From: Allomyces macrogynus ATCC 38327
Taxonomy: Eukaryota > Blastocladiomycota > Blastocladiomycetes > Blastocladiales > Blastocladiaceae
NCBI GenBank assembly: GCA_000151295.1
Contig: GG745362.1
Coordinates: forward strand, 196,570-260,569
DNA: 64,000 nucleotides
Direction: 5' to 3'
Under the pieces are notes generated by a model. It searched no databases, was not told where the DNA came from, and saw only the letters and a list, made by a program, of their open reading frames with translations. Of the stretch, positions 1 to 7,028 are shown in pieces. The stretch's first letter is position 1. The number at the start of each line of letters is the position of its first letter. The translations under genes and the position numbers were made by a program.

Positions 1-55
1 GTACCGTCTCATAGACTCTTTTCAAGAATTCATCGTCAAAGATTAACAACACACA

Positions 56-83
56 TTTTTTTTCGAATGATACTGTAAAACCC
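56..83 (+). promoter_or_regulatory. Late-promoter-like T-run plus GTAAA motif before MCP of element 1
   Basis: A run of eight T residues (56-63) is followed about ten bases later by GTAAAACCCC, just before the MCP start codon at 92. The same arrangement (T-rich tract, 10-20 bases, then TAAA or TAAAC, then ATG) precedes most capsid-module genes in both elements, for example 1312-1339, 1595-1618, 2386-2408, 58397-58424, 59746-59768 and 60034-60052. It is probably a virus-type promoter; this is inferred from recurrence. Confidence 0.5.
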
Positions 84-91
84 CATTTACA

Positions 92-1309
92 ATGTCATCC
101 ACAGGCGATTTCTCAAAGGTGCTGACGAAGGTGTTGCCGGCTGAGTTGACTTACAATTTGCCGAAACAGAGTATTTACTCGTCGCGAAACACGGTAGAAT
201 TTTCCCCCCAGGCTGGACCGGTGTTTGGACAGAATAACACCATTGTGTGGCATATCGGCCCTCGTGATGACTTTATGGATACGCATTCCACGTTCCTAGA
301 ATTCACCGCACAGACTGTGGACAGCAACGTGTCATTTACAGAAGGGATTCACTGTCTGATTGCAACAATTCGTTTGTACACAAGCACTGGGATGCTACTT
401 GAAGAACTTCCATACTACAATTTACGTCAACGAGTGGAATCTGACCTGACCGTAACACAGCATATGAAAGACAGTGTACTCGGGGTGTGCCAGGGCTACT
501 TCCCCACCGGTACAGACCGCTGGGTGCAATCTAGCACGCTGCAGCGTTACTCCATCCCCATTAAGACCTCAATCTTTGCGAACCAGAAACACTTGCCTTT
601 GAAATACATGGGCGGACTTCGTCTCGAGGTAACTCTAGCGGCGGCCTCTGACGCGTGTATCACACGGAATGGCGCCACTGCAAATTACCAACTCATTGAA
701 CCCGTGGTACGCTGTGATTTGATTCATCTGAATGACAAACAGACAAGTGTCTTCGATGACGCCTTCAGACGGCAAGGTTTGAAATTATACGGCCATACAT
801 ACAACCACCATTTCCTACAATACTCTGTTCCAAATGCTAACCTCACTATTAGTGACCGATGTGCCTCAGCCCGTGACGTCCTTGTGGTATTCCGTGATAA
901 TACAGTGTTGAACGACCCAACCAAGGACAGCTTCGTCCGTGCGAAAACCATCGACACCTATCAATTCAGTGTCAACTCGAAATTAACGCCCCAGCGGGCG
1001 GTTGTCGTGTCTGGAAATGGCACACAAGCCTTCACTGAGCTTCTCAATACCTTTCACGGCCATATTATCGGGGGTGATATCAGCCCGGCAAAGTGGAAGC
1101 ATGCAACTGAAGGTTCGTTCGTAATCGGGCGAGACCTCGAATCTAGCCGCACCGTTGTGTCTGGTGACTCGACCATGCGTACTCAGGCTGTCGACATGCA
1201 GCTAATCGTGACGTCCAATGTGGTCCCGAATCAGCGCGTTGACTGTTTCCTTTCCTGCGACGTCATCTATGAATTTCTCCCGACGAAAGAAGTGAATATT
1301 TACAAGTAA
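92..1309 (+). CDS. Major capsid protein of PLV element 1
   Basis: A 405-aa protein, inferred to be the double jelly-roll major capsid protein that builds the icosahedral shell. Colinear matches with the element 2 protein at 58432-59745 support this: TEGIH at about residue 84 followed by a similar LL-E segment and QGY, and near the C-terminus GDISPAKW against GELTPAKW, then GSF and a VD-rich end. Length fits PLV capsid proteins (400-550 aa). ATG 92 follows the T-run/TAAA motif closely and the gene ends in TAA. Trp codons are all TGG. The fold was not tested; the call rests on size, order and the paired homologue. Confidence 0.8.
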   Translation: MSSTGDFSKVLTKVLPAELTYNLPKQSIYSSRNTVEFSPQAGPVFGQNNTIVWHIGPRDDFMDTHSTFLEFTAQTVDSNVSFTEGIHCLIATIRLYTSTGMLLEELPYYNLRQRVESDLTVTQHMKDSVLGVCQGYFPTGTDRWVQSSTLQRYSIPIKTSIFANQKHLPLKYMGGLRLEVTLAAASDACITRNGATANYQLIEPVVRCDLIHLNDKQTSVFDDAFRRQGLKLYGHTYNHHFLQYSVPNANLTISDRCASARDVLVVFRDNTVLNDPTKDSFVRAKTIDTYQFSVNSKLTPQRAVVVSGNGTQAFTELLNTFHGHIIGGDISPAKWKHATEGSFVIGRDLESSRTVVSGDSTMRTQAVDMQLIVTSNVVPNQRVDCFLSCDVIYEFLPTKEVNIYK

Positions 1310-1339
1310 AGTGTTTATTTTCTGTGTATATTGGTAAAC

Positions 1340-1594
1340 ATGATTTTCAGAAACGTTTGGACGAATTTTACAAATTTCCTGGGAAATGTTGGGCATTTCG
1401 TGAACAGGCATATTCCAACAGTGTTGAACGGCGTAAAGTCAGTGTCAAAATTTTTCGAGCTCTCTCACCACCCGGGCGTTGCAAGCGTGGCCAGCTTGGT
1501 GCACAAGGGAGCTGACCTTGCCTCAGACATCCACACATGGTTCAACTCACCAGGCGAAGTTGACGATTCGCCTCCGATTGAGGACCTTGATTAG
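1340..1594 (+). CDS. Small amphipathic capsid-module protein (84 aa)
   Basis: An 84-aa protein between the MCP and the penton-like gene. The ATG at 1340 directly follows GGTAAAC of the promoter-like motif; a TTG nine bases upstream is in frame but is a poor start. The protein has a hydrophobic/aromatic N-terminal part (NVWTNFTNF), a central helix-forming part, a segment VASLVHKGADLASDIHTWF and an acidic tail. Element 2 has a counterpart of the same size at the same place (59776-60030), with a matching ADDIYDLFDAW-type segment near the end. The function is not known; position suggests a minor virion component. Ends in TAG. Confidence 0.7.
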   Translation: MIFRNVWTNFTNFLGNVGHFVNRHIPTVLNGVKSVSKFFELSHHPGVASVASLVHKGADLASDIHTWFNSPGEVDDSPPIEDLD

Positions 1595-1618
1595 TTTTTT
1601 CTCTAAGTTAATGAATAA

Positions 1619-2374
1619 ATGTCGCAAACACCTCATCACTATCGCACACTGACCATTTGCTCTCGAGACTTGGTCAATGGCGTGTTGCCATTACCTAAAA
1701 ACATGAGCGTGCGTGGAGTACGTGTAGAGAGTGCCTATCTGTGTAATTCATGGCACAACGTCTCTTCAAAAGCAAACAAGGTTTCGGTTCGACAGTTGCG
1801 TGGCGCCATCGAATTCCCAGGAATTCTGACCTTGCCTGATGGCAATTACGATTCGAGTTCGTTTTGCTCAACTTTGAAAACACTTTTGAACAATGCTCCA
1901 GCAGGCTACTTGTGGCTTGGGACGTGGGACGTATTCGTGGACCAAAATACCTCGAAAATGGTCATCACGAACGACACACACGACTTTAAATTTGACCCAG
2001 TTGACAATTCTGTTTATTCACTGATGGGCTTCAATTATCTGTTTGGGTACAACAAGCGTCAAACATCGTCTGGTGTTGTCAACCTCTCGCCCACAAACCT
2101 GCTTCATGTGTACAGTCAAAATCTTGGGGGTCGTTTGCAAGACAACATCTACAGTCAATATTTGAACAACAACTCTATTTTATGTTCAATTCATGTGACG
2201 GCGCCATTCGGGAGCTGGTTTGAGCACCGACCTCACATGGGCGACTATTTCCGATTCTCTACAAATAACATGGAATGCGTGCTGGATTCGATTGATATTA
2301 GCATTGTTGATGAGCAGTTGGCTCCGATTGACTTTCTGGGCCAGCCATTCTATGTGACCCTCGCGTTTATTTGA
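1619..2374 (+). CDS. Penton-like minor capsid protein of element 1
   Basis: A 251-aa protein third in the capsid module, where PLVs and virophages usually carry the penton (single jelly-roll minor capsid) gene. It aligns along its length with the element 2 protein at 60053-60818: TICSRDLVNGV against TVCSKDLENGV at the start, LRGAIEFP against LYGAIEVP, LLNN in the middle, and a C-terminal strand ending VTLAFI against IQLAFLT. It ends in TGA at 2372-2374 exactly where the homologue ends in TAA. TGA is thus a true stop here, unlike in element 2. The penton assignment is by position and length. Confidence 0.72.
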   Translation: MSQTPHHYRTLTICSRDLVNGVLPLPKNMSVRGVRVESAYLCNSWHNVSSKANKVSVRQLRGAIEFPGILTLPDGNYDSSSFCSTLKTLLNNAPAGYLWLGTWDVFVDQNTSKMVITNDTHDFKFDPVDNSVYSLMGFNYLFGYNKRQTSSGVVNLSPTNLLHVYSQNLGGRLQDNIYSQYLNNNSILCSIHVTAPFGSWFEHRPHMGDYFRFSTNNMECVLDSIDISIVDEQLAPIDFLGQPFYVTLAFI

Positions 2375-2408
2375 ATAAATAATTTTTCTTGGAACATGGT
2401 AAACAAAA

Positions 2409-2507
2409 ATGGTCCTCGAGATTATTCTAGTCGTCACGAACGTGCTTGTGTTGGTCGGAAATTTGAGTATCATCGGATACCAGGCGCATACACAGAAAAA
2501 TTCATAG
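2409..2507 (+). CDS. 32-aa single-pass membrane protein of the capsid module
   Basis: A tiny open frame of 32 residues that is almost entirely one hydrophobic helix (IILVVTNVLVLVGNLSIIGY) followed by a polar tail AHTQKNS. It would be dismissed alone, but element 2 has a matching 32-aa frame at 60844-60942 in the same gene position, with the same Asn inside the helix, the shared IIGY-AH junction and the same short tail. It has its own T-run/TAAAC motif just upstream. Inferred role: a virion or assembly membrane peptide; no family is recognised. Confidence 0.65.
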   Translation: MVLEIILVVTNVLVLVGNLSIIGYQAHTQKNS

Positions 2508-2560
2508 AATTAGTTTAAACGCAGCAATGTGCTTGGTTCTTTTGTCTCGTCAAAAGAAAA

Positions 2561-2707
2561 ATGGACGCCCACCCACAACCACAACCACAACCGCCCAAAG
2601 AGAAAAAGCGGTCAAAAAAGACAAGCGACCGTCCAAAACAGTGCAGTCCGACCGCGATTCGCGACAGACTTGGACCGAACGAGTTCTACACAGTATACTT
2701 TGATTAA
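2561..2707 (+). CDS. 48-aa basic protein, last gene of the capsid module
   Basis: A 48-aa frame with a Pro/Gln-rich start (PQPQPQPP), a Lys/Arg-rich middle (KEKKRSKK) and a conserved C-terminal motif. The end (AIRDRLGPNEFYTVYFD) corresponds to AVRVKLKPGEVYWLSLN at the end of the 53-aa protein of element 2 (61019-61180); the basic N-terminal halves are not similar in sequence. The conserved C-terminus ending at the stop suggests a docking or packaging peptide. A nucleic-acid-binding virion peptide is possible but not shown. The conserved hairpin follows within 12 bases of the TAA. Confidence 0.6.
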   Translation: MDAHPQPQPQPPKEKKRSKKTSDRPKQCSPTAIRDRLGPNEFYTVYFD

Positions 2708-2718
2708 CGTGTGTGTAA

Positions 2719-2749
2719 CACACTGCACGGACACTATTCGTGCAATGTG
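2719..2749 (+). terminator. Conserved hairpin after the element 1 capsid module
   Basis: CACACTGCACGG (2719-2730), loop ACACTA, then TTCGTGCAATGTG (2737-2749). The stem pairs over 12 positions with one A/C mismatch and one G-T wobble. Almost the same sequence lies at the same place in element 2 (61191-61221), although the proteins around it have diverged strongly. Likely an RNA 3'-end signal, comparable to the hairpin transcript ends known in mimiviruses; a DNA-level role is also possible. Confidence 0.6.
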
Positions 2750-2921
2750 AATTTCCCGTAAAAAATACACCGAATCCTTTCCACGACGGCCATCTCTCCA
2801 CTCCGCTGCGCTGCGTGGAGCCTCATGGCCACCACAACGACAAATCCCCACGATTCGTTTTTTGCAAGCGGTTGTTGGTCCTCCCAGTGGTCACCCAGCC
2901 CCATTCAAACCGTTCAAAGAA

Positions 2922-3080
2922 AAGTGGCACGAGTGGCACGACTTTGGGGGTATTTTAAATCGCCAGAGAAGCGGGGGGAAAAGAGTGCAACGCCAGAATC
3001 GTGCGTTCTTTCCCCCCCGGGCCTGGACCCTCTTAAAAAACCTCCAAAAGTCGTGCCACTGTGCCATTTTCGTGCCACTT
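2922..3080. repeat. MITE-like palindromic repeat, copy 1
   Basis: A 159-bp unit that begins AAGTGGCACGAGTGGCACGA and ends with an imperfect inverted copy of the same sequence (TCGTGCCAC...CGTGCCACTT), giving terminal inverted repeats of about 45 bp. The centre carries a G-rich then C-rich stretch around an AGAGTGCAACGCCAGAAT core. Two further copies lie at 3766-3923 and 3990-4147. It has no coding capacity. No target duplication was identified. Confidence 0.75.
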
Positions 3081-3122
3081 TAGTGTTTGACCAAAGCAAC
3101 GAACAGTGTAAATTAGCACTCA

Positions 3123-3198
3123 GACGCCTAATTTATAGTGAAAACTGCTCTGAACACACACTCGAGGCAAAGCAACGAAACATGATAAATTAGGCGTC
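3123..3198. repeat. Short inverted repeat, 14-bp perfect arms
   Basis: GACGCCTAATTTAT (3123-3136) and its exact reverse complement (3185-3198) flank a 48-bp spacer. The sequence AAAGCAACGAA occurs once outside and once inside the arms. Possibly a small non-autonomous element or a cruciform; nothing in it is coding. Confidence 0.5.
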
Positions 3199-3540
3199 CC
3201 CTGCCTAAAAATTATCGTGAACTCCCTCGCCTATAAGACCCGGGAGCCCCCCAGCACCCGAATGCCCCTTTGCCAGTGTAATTCTGGACACCCACACCCA
3301 CTCCCAAAGGGCCTTTCTCTGAGTACTCTCCAGGAAAACCGATTGTCCCCCCTTAAAAGGAGATGGCTGGGTGCACAGTACACTGGCCCCTTATTATATT
3401 ATTCCCTCGCCCCATGTCCTTGGTGGCTGTGCTGGATGCGCATCTGGTGCAGTTGTCGAGGCGTGGGTTTGGGTCATGGCAAGGCTTCAAGGGTCGCAAC
3501 CTTGGGTTTTGCTGTGGCCCCTCCCTTTTGTCGGTCGAGC

Positions 3541-3598
3541 CAGGAGTAAGTGGCAGGAGTAAGTGGCAGGAGTAAGTGGCAGGAGTAAGTGGCAGGAG
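3541..3598. repeat. 13-bp tandem repeat, about 4.4 units
   Basis: CAGGAGTAAGTGG repeated four times head to tail plus a partial unit. A short minisatellite in a gene-free stretch, with no sign of coding. Confidence 0.85.
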
Positions 3599-3765
3599 AA
3601 CCCCCCTTCCTCAACCGCTCTTGTGCAGCTGCTCCCTTGATGTGCCTGGCCAGCCATCGAGGTTGATGCGCGCCTTGAGCGGTTGCCCTCTCCCTTTCCT
3701 TGTTATCTTTATGTGAATCAATGCGCCCAGCTGGGCCGGGGAGACTATGGTTGAACATGACATGA

Positions 3766-3923
3766 AAGTGGCACGAGTGGCACGACTTTGGGGGTATTTT
3801 AAATCGCCAGAGAAGTGGGGGGAAAAGAGTGCAACGCCAGAATCTTGCGTTCTTTCCCCCCGGGCCTAGACCCTCTTAAAAACCCCCTAAAAGTCGTGCC
3901 ATCGTGCCATTTCCGTGCCACTT
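3766..3923. repeat. MITE-like palindromic repeat, copy 2
   Basis: Same structure as the unit at 2922-3080. Copies 2 and 3 also share their flank (CTATGGTTGAACATGACATG on the left and TTATGTGA-TCAA-GCGCC about 50 bases further left). They therefore arose by tandem duplication of a segment of about 224 bp that contained the element, not by two independent insertions. Confidence 0.75.
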
Positions 3924-3989
3924 CCTTGCTATCTTTATGTGATTCAACGCGCCAGCTGGGCGGGGAAGCTATGGTTGAACATGACATGA

Positions 3990-4147
3990 AAGTGGCACGA
4001 GTGGCACGACTTTGGGGGTATTTTAAATCGCCAGAGAAGTGGGGGGAAAAGAGTGCAACGCCAGAATCTTGCGTTCTTTCCCCCCGGGCCTAGACCCTCT
4101 TAAAAAACCTCCAAAAGTCGTGCCACTGTGCCATTTCCGTGCCACTT
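3990..4147. repeat. MITE-like palindromic repeat, copy 3
   Basis: Third copy, nearly identical to copy 2 in its left half. Its right half (AAAAAACCTCCAAAAGTCG) is closer to copy 1, so copies 2 and 3 have diverged in their right halves since the duplication or have been patched by gene conversion. Confidence 0.75.
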
Positions 4148-4318
4148 CCTGACCCATTCCCATGATTGCTTCCCCAAACCCTTCCTTGCTATTTTCACCG
4201 AATAATCTCCAAGTCCCCAGCTCGCCGGTCGGGGTGGCCAACAGCTGTCACTGTCGTGTTCCCGGATTAGGTTATGGAGGACTGTCGTCGTGACACTGTC
4301 GTCGGGAGACTCCTGGAC

Positions 4319-4510
4319 TGACCCGGGTCACGCTACCACCTGCGGGGGCTGACGGGGCTGTCGCCCCTGGGGCGCGGGCACTTCCTGGCATGGCTGACAC
4401 TGTAGCTATGACAGTTGACCCGGGTCACGCTACCACCTGCGGGGGCTGGCGGGGCTGTCGCCCCTGGGCGCGGGCACTCCCTGGTATGGCTGACACTGTA
4501 GCTACGACAG
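4319..4510. repeat. 97-bp direct tandem repeat, two units
   Basis: Two nearly identical units, each starting TGACCCGGGTCACGCTACCA and ending TGTAGCTAYGACAG, differing at only a few bases and one G-run. Within each unit CCCGGG is the centre of a short palindrome (TGACCCGGGTCA). No coding content is apparent. Confidence 0.8.
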
Positions 4511-5330
4511 TGTCGTGGGCAGTGGGGGGTATGGCTGGACGAGTGTCACGGACTGACAGTCCGTGACAGTTCATTCGCACCGCTGCTGCCGCTGATGCTC
4601 TTACTACTTGTGCCCAGGTCTCATAACTGGCGCTCTTCAATCGGTTTTGTAGTTCTAATCGATGCGGTCATGTTGCCATGAGCATATGGGTCCGCCACGT
4701 TGAATCCGTCTCCGATTGTTATGGTTGCCCGTGGGGCTTGTAACGTAAGTGGTGTTACTAGTACTGAAGATGCGGTCAAATAAGGCTTGGATATTGCACG
4801 AGGGTGTGGACGTTAGAAAGTGCCTTTCTGTTCTGTTCCGAGACACATTTGGCCGCCGTTTTCTGAATAAAACAATGTACTTGGGCGACGCGTGATAGCA
4901 TTTGGTGTGAATATTTGCCATCAGGGCGTCGTTTCATCATGGAGAACCATGGTCCTGCATCAGAGTTTGAACCAGCCGTTGGGAACGCGCAACATGCCAC
5001 CACTTCGACAAACACTGAACACACCGCAGTACAATCACCCCACGTCCATCAACATATTACAATGAATTTATTATCATCCCAATTAACATTTGGGTCGCTT
5101 AGAGGGCCAATTTGGCCCGTCACCTGTTGAACAGTATGCCGGCACGAATTTGACCACCATGTCTGAAGGCGACAAATCCCCATATATAATGCCCGCAACT
5201 GCGCAGCGTCATGCTTGCAGTGTGCAAGGAGAGCGGACAGAGCAAGAAAACTGAGCGTTGGAGACTCAACAATCCATTCTTTGCAATTCACAGACACCAC
5301 CGACGCAACCACTGCGCCAACGCCGGCACT
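4511..5330. other. Gene-free stretch
   Basis: Only short overlapping frames without recognisable motifs are present on either strand, up to the stop codon of the minus-strand membrane protein gene at 5331. It includes the 3' flank of that gene. Confidence 0.4.
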
Positions 5331-6585
5331 CTACACGACCGAATGCGCTGTTCGCAACTCGCCACGCGTCCGTTCCGGATCCGGGACCCGATCTGCCGGC
5401 TCAATCTCAGCCTCGACCATTGGCTGACCGCTTGCACTGCGAATCTCTTGCACGGCATTCGACGGAACGATGACTCTGTCGAGCGACGTCGCCGACTCAC
5501 CCCCTGCCCCTGCTGCCGCTGCACGCGCACGTCCCTTTTCCTTCCTCGCCTTCCTGTTCGCGCGCCGCTCCTCGCGTCGTTCTTCAATCCCATCCACCGC
5601 CTCCCCGTAACACTCCTCGCCCTTGTCTCGATCCATCGACTCGCCCTCGAACCACTTGTGCAGGATCCGCACGCGCGCCATGATGTGCCGCTGCCACAAG
5701 TACATGACGATCGTGGCGACCGGGAAGATCACGAGCCACTGAATCAGGGCGCGCGTCGTGGTCATGGTCGGGTAGCACGGGTACGGCAGCGGCACGGCGA
5801 CTTGCGCGAGACGGAGTGCGCGGTAGGTCGTTCCCGCGGGCCAGACGTGGTCGACGCCGAGGGTGATCAAGATCGACCCGATGATGGCGGTCGTAAGCAT
5901 GTGCGGGCCGAGCGTGCGCGCGTATTTCCGGTACCGCAGGTAGAAAAAGGCCGAGAAGAGGACGAGCGCGAGGAACGTCAGGTAGATCACGATACGCAAG
6001 TCGGCTTCGAACGAGTCCATGGCGACTTCCGGGTACGCGGCGAGGAACCAGATCACTACAGGCGAAACGCGGGCAGAAACGGTCAGCATGGTCGGCATGG
6101 AGGGTGGAGAAGGTTAGGGCAGACGTACTGGCCACGAAAATTGCGAGCACGACAAAGAACATGACAAACAAGTCGAGGGCCTCGATGAGGAACGCAAAGC
6201 AGAACAGCAGACCCGCGACGATTCCTATCGCGACTTCGCCAAACGCGGCGATAAAGACACCGCCCGCGACGAGGCCTGCAGCGACTTTTCGGTTCTCGTA
6301 GAGCGGACACAGTGGCATATATCCGGCATCGCTTGCTCCGGCGATAATTGTTGGTGCCGAGGTAGGGGCGGCTGTTGAGGTACTTGCTGCCGTGGTCGTT
6401 GATGTAACGCTTGTCGTGGGAGTCGGTTCCGCAGGCGCGGCAATCGGTACACCGTACGCCGTGGAGAAAACAATCGACAACAGAGTCGCGCAAGTGGCAG
6501 CGAAATACAGAGCTCGCTGGCGTCGATTTACGGCTCGAGCGCGAGTACGGCGCTGACATGTTGCAGAGTTGGATATTTGGTCCAT
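5331..6585 (-). CDS. Multi-pass membrane protein, TM7S3/TM198-like
   Basis: Two exons (6585-6129 and 6055-5331) joined over a 73-bp GT-AG intron (GTACGT...CTGTAG, with a CTAAC branch-like site) encode 393 residues. An N-terminal hydrophobic stretch at about 26-45 looks like a signal peptide. A Ser/Thr/Ala-rich linker follows, then a Gly-rich series of about seven hydrophobic helices (from GLVAGGVFIAAFGEVAIGIV to WLVIFPVATIVMYLW) and a charged tail with RREERRANRKARKEKGR. The helix pattern resembles the TM7S3/TM198 N-terminal domain family; the exact function is unknown. A decayed relative lies at 36446-37230. Ends in TAG. Confidence 0.72.
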
Positions 6586-7028
6586 CGGGTGCAGTCGAGT
6601 ATCGTTCGTTGTGCTCGTTGCTTCTTGCTTGGTTTGGTGAGGAAAGTGCGCCAGCGGGACTAGGGGGTGCAGCGAGCAAAATAAACAAGGGCCGGTTCAG
6701 CGCGGCCAGGCGAGCGCGCTCGACAGAACAGTTAATGCTCTCCGAAGTCTCCACTGTCTTTGTCTTGACGTGGACAGTTCCAGCAGGCGAGGTGCGACGG
6801 GCTTGGAAGCTGGAGCAGAGCAAGGAGTGGAGGAAAATATTTGGTCGGTGCAGCGGACGGTGTGGTTCTTTGCACCGGTGCGCGGTCGGCCGCGCCCAGG
6901 GACTTCGACCAAGGCGCAGTGCGCCACACTCGCCCCAGACTCTGACGCGGACGCCTGCCAGATCCGTTGCAAAGGGTTTGAGTCACTCTTTCTTCATTTC
7001 CTAATCGCAAGCGCCAAAGAGCAAATCG
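6586..7028. other. Divergent intergenic region
   Basis: A 443-bp gap between the divergent TM7S3-like gene (minus) and the helicase relic (plus). It presumably held both promoters. No clear TATA element was picked out. Confidence 0.35.

Larger units (their letters stand above)
1..2750 (+). mobile_element. Polinton-like virus element 1, capsid-gene end (partial)
   Basis: Five plus-strand genes in tight order (MCP, 84-aa protein, penton-like protein, 32-aa membrane protein, 48-aa basic protein) are followed by a hairpin. Each gene has a counterpart in the same order at 58432-61221 in the complete element 2, which identifies this block as the capsid end of a related but clearly diverged PLV. 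The other genes lie before base 1. The outer boundary is not resolved: no terminal inverted repeat can be paired because the other end is outside the window, and MITE-like repeats start at 2922. All five reading frames are open and use standard stops (TAA, TAG, TAG, TAA and one TGA), so this end looks young or maintained. Confidence 0.85.

Noticed and set aside
5211..6164. 317-codon plus frame
   Set aside because: Antisense of the TM7S3-like gene; Arg/His/Asp-rich shadow.
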